Origin: Novosphingobium ovatum
Lineage (GTDB): Bacteria > Pseudomonadota > Alphaproteobacteria > Sphingomonadales > Sphingomonadaceae
Direction: 5' to 3'
NCBI RefSeq assembly: GCF_009909235.1
Contig: NZ_JAAAPO010000001.1
Span: 248,001-312,000, forward strand
Length of the DNA: 64,000 nucleotides
Positions 7,918-17,229 of the stretch are shown in pieces (the stretch's first letter is position 1; the number at the start of each line of letters is the position of its first letter). The notes under the pieces are model-generated. The model worked only from the letters and a program-made list of their open reading frames with translations, searched no databases and had not been told where the DNA came from. The position numbers and the translations under genes were made by a program.

Positions 7918-9126
7918 ATGAAACGGACCACTGGACAAGATCGCACGATCACCACGAAATGGCGTGCCGCCACCCGCGCGGTGCGCGGCGGCACTTGGCG
8001 CAGCGAACAGGGCGAAACGTCCGAGGCGATCTATATGACGTCCGGATATTGCTATGACGATGCCGAAACGGTGGCCGACCGTTTTGCTGGCAAGATCCCG
8101 GGCATGACCTATTCGCGCACGCAAAACCCCAGCGTGCAGATGCTGGAAGAACGCATCGCCCTGATGGAAGGCGCCGAGGCCTGCCGTTGCATGGCCAGCG
8201 GCATGGCGGCGATGTCCAGCGTGATGCTGGCCGCGCTGTCGGCGGGCGACCATATGGTGATTGCCAAGGCCGCCTTTGGCCCGACGCGCTGGGTGACGGA
8301 CAATCTGTTGCCGCGCTTTGGCATTGCCTGCACGGCGGTGGACGGGGCGGACCTGAATCAGTGGCGTGACGCGATCCAGCCCAATACCAAGCTGTTCTTT
8401 TTCGAAACGCCCGCCAATCCGACGATGGATATCGTTGATATCCGGGCGGTTTGCGACATCGCCCATGAACGCGGCATCCGCGTTGTGGTCGACAATGCCT
8501 TTGCCACCAGCGCCTTGCAAAAGCCGTTGGAGCTGGGCGCCGATGTGGTGGCTTATGCCGCGACCAAGCTGATGGACGGTTCGGGCCGGACACTGGCGGG
8601 CGCGGTGGCGGGGGACGCCAATTTCATTAACACCGTGCTGCACCCCTATATCCGCAACACCGGCAACACGCTCTCGCCGTTCAACGCGTGGGTGGTGCTC
8701 AAGGGGCTGGAAACGCTGGATTTGCGCGCGCAGGCACAGTCGGCCGCGGCGCTGGATGTGGGCGCTTGGCTGGAAACGCGGGTGCCGCGCGTGCTGCACC
8801 CCGGCCTGCCTTCGCATCCGCAGCACGCGTTGGTGCAGGCGCAGATGAAGGCGGCCGGCTCGATCTTCTCGTTTGAGGTTGATGGCGGGCGCGAGGCGGC
8901 GATGGCGCTGCTAAATGCGTTGGAACTGATTGATATTTCGAACAATATCGGTGATGCCAAATCGCTGATGACCCATCCGGCCAGCACGACGCATTCCTCG
9001 ATCAGCCCCGAAACTCGCGCCGCCATGGGCGTGACCGAGGGTATGGTGCGGATCAGCGTTGGTCTGGAGGATGTGCAGGATCTGAAGGACGATCTGGATC
9101 AGGCGCTGCGCAGCGTCGGCCTGTAA
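7918..9126 (+). CDS. metZ: O-succinylhomoserine sulfhydrylase MetZ
   Basis: PLP enzyme of the Cys/Met metabolism family, 402 aa, expected to make homocysteine from O-succinylhomoserine and sulfide. The PLP lysine is Lys217 in AYAATKLMDGSGRTLAG. YSRTQNPSVQMLEERIALMEGAE and the C-terminal SLMTHPASTTHSSISPE are typical of the MetZ subgroup. The ATG at 7918 has a TAAGGG ribosome-binding site about 7 nt upstream; the longer ORF start at 7843 has none. It is divergent from the GT39 gene, and a strong hairpin terminator follows. Confidence 0.94.
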   Translation: MKRTTGQDRTITTKWRAATRAVRGGTWRSEQGETSEAIYMTSGYCYDDAETVADRFAGKIPGMTYSRTQNPSVQMLEERIALMEGAEACRCMASGMAAMSSVMLAALSAGDHMVIAKAAFGPTRWVTDNLLPRFGIACTAVDGADLNQWRDAIQPNTKLFFFETPANPTMDIVDIRAVCDIAHERGIRVVVDNAFATSALQKPLELGADVVAYAATKLMDGSGRTLAGAVAGDANFINTVLHPYIRNTGNTLSPFNAWVVLKGLETLDLRAQAQSAAALDVGAWLETRVPRVLHPGLPSHPQHALVQAQMKAAGSIFSFEVDGGREAAMALLNALELIDISNNIGDAKSLMTHPASTTHSSISPETRAAMGVTEGMVRISVGLEDVQDLKDDLDQALRSVGL

Positions 9127-9144
9127 AAGGCTGACATCGCCGAA

Positions 9145-9183
9145 TAAAAAAGGGGGCGTGCCAGCGATGGCGCGCCCCTTTTG
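9145..9183. terminator. Bidirectional intrinsic terminator after metZ
   Basis: Between the convergent metZ and the Cys-containing small gene lies a hairpin with an A-run on the left (aaaaaaggggg) and a T-run on the right (ccccttttgc). The stem is about 10 bp and the layout works in both directions. Confidence 0.8.
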
Positions 9184-9192
9184 CGTGTGGGA

Positions 9193-9630
9193 TCAGTCCA
9201 CCATCGCGGGATGCCCCGCCTGCCGCAGCGCATCGGCCAGCACCATGGTTGTCGCCAGCAAGCCCCCCGAATCGCCGCCGCCCGTCAGCCGGTCCAGCGC
9301 CTCCATCGCCCGCGGCGTGTCGCGCCCGGCGGTGGCGATGGCGGTGATCAGCGCGTGTTCGTGCGCCGTCATCCGGCCCACGCAACAGGGGGCAATCTGG
9401 ATCGGCGCGCGCGCGGCGGCCGACACGTCCAGCATCAGCGCCCGTAACAGCACCAAACTGCGTCGAAATTGTAGTCCATGACAACAAAAAAGCAGCATCG
9501 CGGCCTGCGCATCATACACGCCATGGATCGCCATTCGCCGCGCCGCGATCAACAGGCGGCGGGTGGCATCACAGGGCGGAGCCTCATGCGGCAGGATGCG
9601 GGTCAGCGGATTGGTGTTGGGCGTGGTCAT
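9193..9630 (-). CDS. Small conserved protein, probably DUF6628 family, behind a Fur-box-like site
   Basis: A 145-aa protein with no signal peptide. It has two double-cysteine motifs, LLFCCHGL (about residues 47-54) and IAPCCVGRMTAHEH (about 79-92), which could hold a metal or redox site. From memory the pattern resembles the sphingomonad family DUF6628; I could not check this. The start is secure: a consensus AGGAGG lies 6 nt before the ATG. A 21-bp Fur-box-like palindrome begins 32 nt upstream and overlaps the probable promoter, which points to iron-controlled expression. The function is unknown. Confidence 0.75.
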   Translation of the reverse strand: MTTPNTNPLTRILPHEAPPCDATRRLLIAARRMAIHGVYDAQAAMLLFCCHGLQFRRSLVLLRALMLDVSAAARAPIQIAPCCVGRMTAHEHALITAIATAGRDTPRAMEALDRLTGGGDSGGLLATTMVLADALRQAGHPAMVD

Positions 9631-9661
9631 CGGAGCCTCCTTGCTGAGGCTTGATTATCGC

Positions 9662-9682
9662 TATTGCGAGTCGTTCGCAATA
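9662..9682 (-). promoter_or_regulatory. Fur-box-like palindrome
   Basis: Arms TATTGCGA (9662-9669) and TCGCAATA (9675-9682) form a perfect inverted repeat around GTCGT. This resembles the TTGCGAxTxxTTCGCAA type of Fur site. It overlaps the -35 area of a candidate minus-strand promoter whose -10 (GATAAT) is at 9654-9659, as expected for repression. It could also act on apaG, whose ATG is 79 nt away on the other side. Confidence 0.55.
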
Positions 9683-9760
9683 ATAAATGATCTGCGCGTT
9701 ATGCCTTATGCACCTTTGGCGTGGTTGAAGCCGGGCAAAACTCGCGTTAGTCTGTGCCAT

Positions 9761-10159
9761 ATGAAGGAACTGTTCCAACATGCCGAAACGACCGAGGGCG
9801 TCACTGTGCGCGTTGCGGTCAATTTCCTGCCCGAGCAGTCCCGGATCGAGGCCGGCAAATGGTTCTGGGTGTACCACATCCGGATCGAGAATGATTCGCC
9901 CCACACCATCCACCTGCACACCCGGCATTGGCGGATCCGCGACGGTCACGGCAGTTTGAACCTGGTCGAGGGCGAAGGCGTGGTGGGGGAAAAGCCGACT
10001 TTGGCCCCGGGGCAAAGCCATGATTACGTCTCGGGTTGCCCGCTGACCACCTCGCATGGCAGCATGGAGGGGCATTACACCTTCCACCGCGAGGATGGGA
10101 GCAGTTTGCAGGTGCAAATCCCGCATTTCACCTTGGTCGCGCCAGCCACTGCCGGGTGA
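9761..10159 (+). CDS. apaG: ApaG protein (Co2+/Mg2+ efflux-associated)
   Basis: A 132-aa ApaG-domain protein with a fibronectin-III-like fold. Typical stretches are VRVAVNFLPEQS, VYHIRIENDSP, LHTRHWRIRDGHG, VVGEKPTLAPGQSHDYVSG and SMEGHYTF. ApaG has been linked to cobalt and magnesium homeostasis, but its biochemical action is unclear. The longer upstream ORF start (9563) would run through the Fur-like site and the neighbour's leader; the ATG at 9761 matches the family N-terminus. A LysR gene follows in the same direction after 62 nt. Confidence 0.92.
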   Translation: MKELFQHAETTEGVTVRVAVNFLPEQSRIEAGKWFWVYHIRIENDSPHTIHLHTRHWRIRDGHGSLNLVEGEGVVGEKPTLAPGQSHDYVSGCPLTTSHGSMEGHYTFHREDGSSLQVQIPHFTLVAPATAG

Positions 10160-10221
10160 TGGCGACCGCCCGGACCGGCGCGGCTTGACGTGAACGCGCG
10201 CCAAGCGCATCACGCGGCGCC

Positions 10222-11028
10222 ATGAAGCGTACCCATCTGCCGCTGAACGCCCTGCGCGTGTTCGATGCCGCCGCGCGGCACCTGTCCTTTACCCGCGCCG
10301 CCGACGAACTGGCCGTGACGCCCGCGGCTGTCGGCCAGCAGATCCGCGCGCTGGAGGATTTGCTGGGCGTGGTGCTGTTCCGCCGCACGACCAAGGGGCT
10401 GGAACTGACCGATGAAGCGCATTCGGGCCTGTCGGCTTTGCGCGCCGGTTTCCTGCAATTTGAAGACGCGGTGCAGGCGATGCAGGCGGGGCAATCCAGC
10501 CATGTCTATACCATCGCTGCCCCGCGCGACATTTTTGCGGCGTGGCTGGCGCCGCGCATGGCGGCTTATCGCGCGGCCAATCCAGATGTGCGGCTGGTGC
10601 TGGTGGATGGCGATGCCACCGATTTTGCCGAGGCGAATCTGGACCTTGCCATCCGGTTGACCGAAGGGCCGGGCGATCTGGAAGGGGTGGCTTTGGGGGA
10701 TCCGCTGTGGGTCGAAGTGGGCAGCGGCCCATGGATCGCCTGGAGCGGCGACCCGCGCCCCGGTGAGGATGGTGATACCGCGTCAGAGGGGGATGACGGC
10801 CCGTTGATCCAGGTGGGTGACGCGGGGCAGGCGATCTCGGCGGCGGCGGCGGGCATGGGCCGCGCGCGGGTGCCGCTGTTGCTGGCGCAGGGCTGGCGCG
10901 ATCTGGGGCGTATCGTGGAATTTGGCACGCCGCAGCCATGCCGTCGCGGCTATTGGCTGGTCGCGCCCTTGCCGCAATGGCGGCAAAAGAAAATCAAGGC
11001 CTTGGTCGCGCATCTGACGGCAGGGTAA
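10222..11028 (+). CDS. LysR-family transcriptional regulator (GcvA-like)
   Basis: A 268-aa DNA-binding regulator. The N-terminal winged helix-turn-helix (residues 6-65) reads LPLNALRVFDAAARHLSFTR and AADELAVTPAAVGQQIRALE, close to the GcvA subgroup. A shortened effector-binding domain follows. The protein is about 30 residues shorter than usual LysR proteins, and the acidic stretch GEDGDTASEGDD (about residues 181-192) replaces part of the domain linker. The target and inducer are unknown, and no divergent gene gives a clue. Confidence 0.87.
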   Translation: MKRTHLPLNALRVFDAAARHLSFTRAADELAVTPAAVGQQIRALEDLLGVVLFRRTTKGLELTDEAHSGLSALRAGFLQFEDAVQAMQAGQSSHVYTIAAPRDIFAAWLAPRMAAYRAANPDVRLVLVDGDATDFAEANLDLAIRLTEGPGDLEGVALGDPLWVEVGSGPWIAWSGDPRPGEDGDTASEGDDGPLIQVGDAGQAISAAAAGMGRARVPLLLAQGWRDLGRIVEFGTPQPCRRGYWLVAPLPQWRQKKIKALVAHLTAG

Positions 11029-11039
11029 GCCGCGTCAGC

Positions 11040-11867
11040 CTACCATTGCGAATGTTCGCGCGCCCTTGCGGCGGCGGCGGCCTCACGCGCGCGTTCCTCG
11101 GCCTGGCGCAGCGTTTCCAGCGTGTCCAGTTGTTGCCGCAACCGGCGGTTTTCGGCGCGTAATTGCGTCATCTCGGTCTGTTCCCGCAGGGATGGCTGGC
11201 CGTCTTTGCGGCGGGTGGGGGCGCCAAACCCGCGCCCTTCATCCAGCGGGCGCGCCGCGCGGGGCCGCCGCCGCCAGGGCAGCAGATTGGCCGCGCTGCG
11301 CAGCCAGTTGCCGATGGCGCAGGCCAGCCCGGATGTGGGCACCGCCAACGAACGGTTGCGCGGAAGGATGCTGTCAGGGGCTTGCGGCAAGGTGCTGTCC
11401 TGTTCTGGCAAGGAGGAGGTGTCTAACGCCTGCGTCACCAGATATTCGGCGCTGGCGGGCGCAACCGGCAAGGGCAGCGCGGGGCGCGTTGCGGCATCAG
11501 GTGTTGGCGTGTGGCTGGCGGCGGCCTGTGGCGCGGGCGGGCGATGGGCGGCGGCTTTGCGCGGGATGGGCGGCAAGGCACCGGGCAGCGGCACATCGCC
11601 GCGCGCGATCTCCAGCGGGCGTTGCGGCACGGAAATGTCGCGCGGAAAAGCGGGCGGCGGCACAGCAGGCGGCGGGCTGGCCGGGATCGGCGCAGCGTTG
11701 GCCCGCGTCACAGGCAGCGCGGCGTGAGCCCGCGTCACAGGCAGTGCGGCATGGGGCGCATGAGGCAGCCCATGTTCGCCATGCGGGTGGGCATGGGATG
11801 CCGCGCGCGCGCCGGTATGGCGGTGGCGCTGTCTTCGCTGATGTTTGGCCTTGCTGTTCCTGGACAT
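11040..11867 (-). CDS. Hypothetical Pro/His-rich protein with C-terminal coiled coil
   Basis: A 275-aa protein I do not recognise. The N-terminus is very basic and His-rich (MSRNSKAKHQRRQRHRH, then HAHPHGEHGLPHAPHAA). The middle (residues 50-150) is Pro/Ala-rich and probably disordered. A short hydrophobic patch, ACAIGNWLRSAANLLPW, lies near residue 180. The C-terminal 60 residues (TEMTQLRAENRRLRQQLDTL and onward) form a clear coiled coil. The start at 11867 is supported by a GGGGAAG ribosome-binding site. A 27-nt tandem duplication lies inside. It is convergent with the LysR gene. It might be a DNA- or RNA-binding or structural protein; this is a guess from composition only. Confidence 0.65.
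   Translation of the reverse strand: MSRNSKAKHQRRQRHRHTGARAASHAHPHGEHGLPHAPHAALPVTRAHAALPVTRANAAPIPASPPPAVPPPAFPRDISVPQRPLEIARGDVPLPGALPPIPRKAAAHRPPAPQAAASHTPTPDAATRPALPLPVAPASAEYLVTQALDTSSLPEQDSTLPQAPDSILPRNRSLAVPTSGLACAIGNWLRSAANLLPWRRRPRAARPLDEGRGFGAPTRRKDGQPSLREQTEMTQLRAENRRLRQQLDTLETLRQAEERAREAAAAARAREHSQW
11701..11754. repeat. 27-nt tandem duplication inside the Pro/His-rich gene
   Basis: Two adjacent 27-nt copies (11701-11727, 11728-11754) differ at three positions and encode a repeated HAALPVTRA-like unit. It is in frame, so it lengthens the disordered region without breaking the gene. Confidence 0.8.
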
Positions 11868-12553
11868 CTCACACTTCCCCCAAAGTGTTGATACCGAATA
11901 GGGAAAATCATCTTGGCGGGGTGTCGCCGCCGGTCTTCGGCCCTGCCCCTGCCGGGTGGCAAAGGGGAGGGGATCGGCATAAAGCTGGTGCTGGTCGCCG
12001 GCTGTTTGCGGTGCCGGTGCGCCCTGCGCTGGCCAGATGGCCGATCCCCATCCCTGCGCCACCTACACCACTTCGGGACCATGGCTGCTCCATGACCATG
12101 TGTGCGTCCGCGTGTTGGCAGAGCGGTGGACTGATCCGGTCCGGGCCATCCGTCCGCCCCCTCCCCGCCGATACAGCGCCGCCAGATCCGTCCCCGTCCG
12201 AAGCAAGGGGCCTGCCCGCCCCGAAGTACCGACCCTGCATCGCAAGGTCAGCCCCGGCCAGATCTGCATTCGTCAATCGGCACCTGCGCTGGCGATCCCG
12301 AAGGGCGCAAGGCGAGCCTGTGGCGATTGACCTGCACTATATCGATGCGGGCAAGAAGGCGTGTCAGCCAACCCAAACCGGATCGACATAACGATTGCAT
12401 GAAAGCTGTTTCATCCGAAGTCGAGATGTCCCTTATTTGGAGCAATCATTGGGGGATATTTGCGGTTCTATGGTTGCTTTTTTCCGATTTTGTCGCGATA
12501 GGGCGGCATGTCTTTCAAGGGATTAGGTAGTAATATCAGGTACTATCTTACAA
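11868..12553. other. 686-nt intergenic region without a supported gene
   Basis: The first 500 nt are GC-rich and hold only weak overlapping ORFs in several frames, with no ribosome-binding sites or recognisable products. From about 12380 the DNA becomes clearly more AT-rich than its surroundings, and a 43-codon ORF from about 12399 has a hydrophobic stretch but no good start signal. It also carries the leader of the Pro/His-rich gene (ribosome-binding site just above 11867). No tRNA, terminal inverted repeat or transposase fragment was recognised. Confidence 0.5.
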
Positions 12554-14008
12554 TCAGTGCCGCCCCTGTGGCACCAGCTGCATCCCCGGACTGCCATTCT
12601 CATCCTGCCAATGTCCGCCGATCGCCTTGATCAGGGTGACGGCGGTTTGTTGGCGATTCAATGTGTTCTGGATCAGGTTCACCCGCGCGGCATAGGCGGT
12701 GGCCTGCGCGCTGGTGACGGTGGTGTAATCGGCTGTCCCCGCCACATAGGCGTTGCGCGCGATGGTTTCGGCCCGGCCCGCCGATTGCACGGCAGTGGCG
12801 TAATGGGTGGCCTCTGCGCGATAGGATTGCGCGGCGGCCAATTGCGTTTCCACCTCCTGAAACGCGCTCAGCACCGTTTGGCGATAGGCCGCAACCGTTT
12901 GGTCATAGGCGGCGCGTGCCTGTTTCACCTTGGCCGCGCGCCCGCCGAAATCCAGAAGGGTCAGCGCGCTGGATGCGCCCAGCGACCACACCGACGTCCC
13001 TGCCGACAGCAATTGCGCGCTGTTGCTGGCGCTGCTGCTCAATGATCCCGACAGCGACAGCGTGGGGAAAAAGGCGGCACGCTGGATGCCGATATTGGCG
13101 TTGGCGGCGGCCACGGCGCGCTCGGCGCTGGCGATGTCGGGGCGGCGCTGCAACAGGTCGGCGGGCAGGAGGCCGGGGACATCGGGCACATTCTGGCGCC
13201 AGTCGGCCACCACCGCCAGCGTGAATGCCGAGGGGTTCTCGCCCACCAGCACGGCAATGGCGGCCTCCAGCGCGGCACGTTGGCGGCGCAGATCCTCACG
13301 CGATGCCAATGCGTTCGACAGGGTGGTTTGGGCCGTGTCGACATCGGCGCGGCTGACGGTGCCCACGTTCAGCTTGTTGCGGGTGATGTCCAGCGCGCGG
13401 GTGTATCCGGCGATGGTCTCGTCCAGCATGGCGGCCTGTGCGTCGAGGGCCCGCAATTGCAGGTAATCACCGGCCAGTGTGGCCTGCGCCGAAAGGGTCG
13501 CGTTGGCCAGATCGGCGGCGCTGGTCTGTGCCTGTGCCGCAGACTGGCGGGCGGTGTCGGCCAGACGGCCCCACAGATCGACCTCCCACGCGGCGCTGGC
13601 GCTCAGGGCGTTGGCGTCGGTGCGTGCGCCGCCCGCCATGCTGGCGCTGCTGCTGGTGGTGCCGCTGGCGCTGACCGAGGGCAATTGCGCGGCGCGCGAC
13701 TGGCGATAGGCGGCCTGTGCCTGCACCACGGCGGCGCGATATTGCGCGACCGTCTGATTGGTCACCGCCACCCGCGCGGTCAACGCGTTCAGCGTGGGAT
13801 CGCCAAACAGTTCCCACCACGCGCCCTTGGCGATGGCATCGGCGGGTTGAGCGGCTTGCCAGCCCGGATCGGCCTTGAACGCATCGGTCACCGCCGCGCG
13901 CCCATCGCCCGACAGAGTCGGCACGCGATAGGCAGGCGCCATCGAGCAACCCGGCAGCGCCAGCGCCAGCGCCAGCGCGGCCACGGAACGAGAGGACAGG
14001 GCAATCAT
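12554..14008 (-). CDS. Outer-membrane efflux lipoprotein, NodT family
   Basis: TolC-like outer-membrane channel of a tripartite RND pump, 484 aa. The signal peptide ends in a lipobox (LALPGC, lipidated Cys21). The rest shows two long helical hairpin repeats of the OEP type, with GDYLQLRALDAQ, the family pattern PDVPGLLPADLLQRRPDI, and NIGIQRAAFFPTLSLSG. Its ATG overlaps the stop of mdtC by 4 nt, so it is translationally coupled as the last gene of the efflux operon. Confidence 0.93.
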   Translation of the reverse strand: MIALSSRSVAALALALALPGCSMAPAYRVPTLSGDGRAAVTDAFKADPGWQAAQPADAIAKGAWWELFGDPTLNALTARVAVTNQTVAQYRAAVVQAQAAYRQSRAAQLPSVSASGTTSSSASMAGGARTDANALSASAAWEVDLWGRLADTARQSAAQAQTSAADLANATLSAQATLAGDYLQLRALDAQAAMLDETIAGYTRALDITRNKLNVGTVSRADVDTAQTTLSNALASREDLRRQRAALEAAIAVLVGENPSAFTLAVVADWRQNVPDVPGLLPADLLQRRPDIASAERAVAAANANIGIQRAAFFPTLSLSGSLSSSASNSAQLLSAGTSVWSLGASSALTLLDFGGRAAKVKQARAAYDQTVAAYRQTVLSAFQEVETQLAAAQSYRAEATHYATAVQSAGRAETIARNAYVAGTADYTTVTSAQATAYAARVNLIQNTLNRQQTAVTLIKAIGGHWQDENGSPGMQLVPQGRH

Positions 14009-17000
14009 GCGGTCAGACCTTTGTGGGCGCCATCGGGCGCGGGAAGGGAGGTGTCGTGGCGGGCCAGCAGGGCTTCGTGCGGGGAACGGCGGCGCCAGCG
14101 GTTGAGCGCCAGATAGACCACCGGCGTTGTCAGCAGCGTCAGCATCTGGCTGGCCATCAGCCCGCCCACGATGGCAATGCCCAGTGGGCGGCGCAGTTCG
14201 GCCCCATCGCCAAAGCCGATCGCCAGCGGCAAAGCGCCCAGCGCGGCGGCCAGCGTGGTCATCAGGATCGGGCGAAAGCGCAACAGGCAGGCCTCGCGGA
14301 TGGCGGCTTCGGGGGTGGCCCCGCGCGACCTTTCGGCGTCCAGCGCAAAGTCGATGATCAGGATCGCGTTCTTTTTGACGATGCCGATCAACAGGATGAC
14401 GCCGATCAGCGCGATCATGTCAAACTGTGCCCCGGCCAAAATCAGCGCCAGCACCGCGCCCACGCCCGCCGAGGGCAGGGTGGAGAGCACCGTCAGCGGA
14501 TGGATCGCGCTTTCATACAAAATCCCCAGCACGACATAGATCGTCAGGATCGCGGCCAGAATCAGCAGCGGGGTGGAACTGGTGGTTTGCTGGAACATCT
14601 TGGCCGTGCCGCCAAAATCGCCATGGACGGTCGCGGGCAGGTGCAGCGCGGCCATGGTGGCGGCGATGGTTTGTGAGGCCTGACCCAGCGACACGCCGGC
14701 CGGCAGGTTGAACGAGATTGTCGCGGAAGGTTCGCCATCGGTGTGGGTAACGCCTGCGGCGGTGGGCCGGTCGGTCCAGCGGGCAATGGCCGACAGCGGC
14801 ACCATCGTGCTGGCGCTGGTCGATACGGCGCTGCCCGTCGCCGCGTTCTGGCCCAGCGAGCTGTTGCTGGAGGTGGCCTTGGTCGCCACGCCCCCGCCGC
14901 CCGGAAGATAGATGTTCTCCAGTGCCTCTGGCTTGCCGGCAAAGGCGGGGTCGGCCTCCATCACCACATGGTACTGGTTCAACCCCTGATAGATCGAGGC
15001 CACCTGACGCTGGCCAAAGGCGTCGTACAGCGTGTTGTCGATGGTGGTCATCGCAATGCCCAGCCGCGCCGCCGCATCGCGGTCGATCTGCAAATAGGCC
15101 GACACGCCCGCGTCCTGCTGATCGATATCGACATCGGTGATCGCCTTGGGCTGTGTCTTGAGCGCGGCGACCAGACGCGCGCCCGCGTCCTGCAATTGCG
15201 CGGCGTTTTCGGCGTGCAGTGTGTATTGATACTGGCTGGTGGTTTGCCGCCCGCCCGCCATCAGATCCTGCACCGGGTTCAAAAACAGGTTCACACCCCG
15301 CACCCGCGCCAGTTGTGGGCGCAGGCGGGCGATCACCTTGTTGATTTCGGGCCGCTGGCTGCGCGGTTTCAGGTTGATGAACATCATCCCGCTGCCCGCG
15401 CGGCCCCCGCCGGTGAACGCGACCACGGTGTCCACCGCCGGGTCCTTGCGGATGATTTCGACCAGCTGGGTGAACTTCTGCGCCGTGGCGGTAAAGCTCA
15501 TCGATTGGTCAACGCGCATGCCGCCCATCATGCTGCCTGTGTCCTGTTGCGGAAAGAACCCCTTGGGCGCGATCACCAGCAGATAGACGTTGAGCAGCAG
15601 CGTCCCCGCCAGCAGCAGCAGCACCGGCCCGCGATGCGCCAGCGCCCAGTCCAGTTGCCGGGCATAGCGCCCCTGCAACCGGTCAAAAAACGCCTTTGAC
15701 GCGGTAAACAGGCGCGGCATGGGCTGCGTATCGTCATGTGGGGCCAGAATGCGGGCCGACATCATCGCCGTGGTTGTCACCGACACGACCAGGCTGATCA
15801 TCACCGCCGCCGTCATGGTCAGGGCAAATTCGCGGAAGATGCTGCCCACGATCCCGCTCATGAAGATCAGCGGCACGAACACCGCCACCAGGCTGACCGA
15901 CATCGAGAGCACGGTAAAGCCCACCTCGCGCGCGCCTTTCAGCGCGGCCTCCATCGGGCGCATGCCGGCTTCGATATGGCGGGCGATGTTTTCGACCACG
16001 ACGATCGCGTCATCCACCACAAAGCCTGTCGCCACCGTCAGTGCCATCAGCGAAATATTGTCGAGCAGGAAGCCCGCCATATACATGATGCCAAACGTCC
16101 CCAGCAGCGAGACGATCACCGCCGAGGTCGGGATCAGCGTGGCGCGCCAGCTTTGCAAAAACAGGCTGACCACGGCCACCACCAGCAAGATCGAAACCAG
16201 CAGGCTGATCTCCACTTCATGCAGGCTGGCGCGGATGGTGACGGTACGGTCATTGGCCACAGCCAGTTTGATGTCGGATGGCAATTGCGCCGACAGGCTG
16301 GGGATCTGCGCCTTGAGCGCGTCGACCGTTTCGACGATATTGGCATCGGGTTGGCGGCTGACGATGATCTGCACCGACTTCTTGCCATTGAACAGGCCCA
16401 TGGTGCGCTCGTCCTCGGGGGCGTCACGCACGGTGGCGATGTCGGACAGGCGCACCGGCGCCCCATCGCGCCATGCGATCACCAGCCCGGCATAGTCAGC
16501 CGCCTTGACCCCGGCGGTGCTGCCATAGATCTGCCAACTGCGGCCGTGGCCCGATACGTCCATCCCCTCGATCACGCCGCGCGGGCGGTTGGCGCTGGCC
16601 GATTGCAGCGCGGTGCGCACGTCCTCCAGCGCGATGCCCGCGCGCGACACGGCCATCGGGTTGATCTCGACCCGGACGCCGGGCAAAGCGCCGCCGCCGA
16701 TCTCGACATTGCCCACGCCTTTGACCTGCAACAGCTTTTGCTGGACGATGTTCGACACCGTGTCATAGATTTCGTGCGGCGCGCGGGTGCGGCTGGTCAA
16801 TGACAGGATCAGGATCGGCATGTCATTGGGGTTCATCTTGCGATAGGTGGGATTGGTTTTCAGCGTGCTGGGCAGATCGGCCCGCGCCGCGTTGATCGCG
16901 GCCTGTACGTCACGCGCCGCGCCATCGATGTTGCGCGCCATGTCGAATTGCAGAATGACCGACGTCGAACCCTGCGACGAACGCGAGGTCATTTCCGTAA

Positions 17001-17229
17001 CCCCCGCGATCGTCCCCAGCTTGTGTTCCAGCGGTGCGGCAACGGTGGCTGCCATGGTCGACGGGCTGGCGCCGGGCAGGCTGGCGCTGACCATGATCGT
17101 GGGGATGTCGATCTTGGGCAAAGGCGCGACCGGCAGTTGAAAGAACGCCGCAATTCCCGCCAGCGCCAGCCCGATGGTCAGCAGGATGGTGCCGACCGGG
17201 CGGCGGATAAAGGGGGCCGAGATGTTCAT
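14005..17229 (-). CDS. mdtC: RND multidrug efflux permease, MdtC-like
   Basis: Inner-membrane proton-driven pump subunit, 1074 aa, twelve membrane helices with two large periplasmic loops. The N-terminus ([40 protein letters not shown]) and the stretch [20 protein letters not shown] match E. coli MdtC closely, including the charged residues of helix 4. It is about 50 residues longer than E. coli MdtC, largely through a Ser/Thr/Ala-rich insertion near residues 780-807. In E. coli MdtB and MdtC form a mixed trimer, and the paired genes here suggest the same. The stop/start overlap with mdtB is 4 nt. Confidence 0.93.
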   Translation of the reverse strand: MNISAPFIRRPVGTILLTIGLALAGIAAFFQLPVAPLPKIDIPTIMVSASLPGASPSTMAATVAAPLEHKLGTIAGVTEMTSRSSQGSTSVILQFDMARNIDGAARDVQAAINAARADLPSTLKTNPTYRKMNPNDMPILILSLTSRTRAPHEIYDTVSNIVQQKLLQVKGVGNVEIGGGALPGVRVEINPMAVSRAGIALEDVRTALQSASANRPRGVIEGMDVSGHGRSWQIYGSTAGVKAADYAGLVIAWRDGAPVRLSDIATVRDAPEDERTMGLFNGKKSVQIIVSRQPDANIVETVDALKAQIPSLSAQLPSDIKLAVANDRTVTIRASLHEVEISLLVSILLVVAVVSLFLQSWRATLIPTSAVIVSLLGTFGIMYMAGFLLDNISLMALTVATGFVVDDAIVVVENIARHIEAGMRPMEAALKGAREVGFTVLSMSVSLVAVFVPLIFMSGIVGSIFREFALTMTAAVMISLVVSVTTTAMMSARILAPHDDTQPMPRLFTASKAFFDRLQGRYARQLDWALAHRGPVLLLLAGTLLLNVYLLVIAPKGFFPQQDTGSMMGGMRVDQSMSFTATAQKFTQLVEIIRKDPAVDTVVAFTGGGRAGSGMMFINLKPRSQRPEINKVIARLRPQLARVRGVNLFLNPVQDLMAGGRQTTSQYQYTLHAENAAQLQDAGARLVAALKTQPKAITDVDIDQQDAGVSAYLQIDRDAAARLGIAMTTIDNTLYDAFGQRQVASIYQGLNQYHVVMEADPAFAGKPEALENIYLPGGGGVATKATSSNSSLGQNAATGSAVSTSASTMVPLSAIARWTDRPTAAGVTHTDGEPSATISFNLPAGVSLGQASQTIAATMAALHLPATVHGDFGGTAKMFQQTTSSTPLLILAAILTIYVVLGILYESAIHPLTVLSTLPSAGVGAVLALILAGAQFDMIALIGVILLIGIVKKNAILIIDFALDAERSRGATPEAAIREACLLRFRPILMTTLAAALGALPLAIGFGDGAELRRPLGIAIVGGLMASQMLTLLTTPVVYLALNRWRRRSPHEALLARHDTSLPAPDGAHKGLTA

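Noticed and set aside
12037..12330. A 97-codon plus-strand ORF in the gap before the efflux operon
   Set aside because: No ribosome-binding site, no hydrophobic or domain pattern, and competing ORFs in other frames of similar quality.
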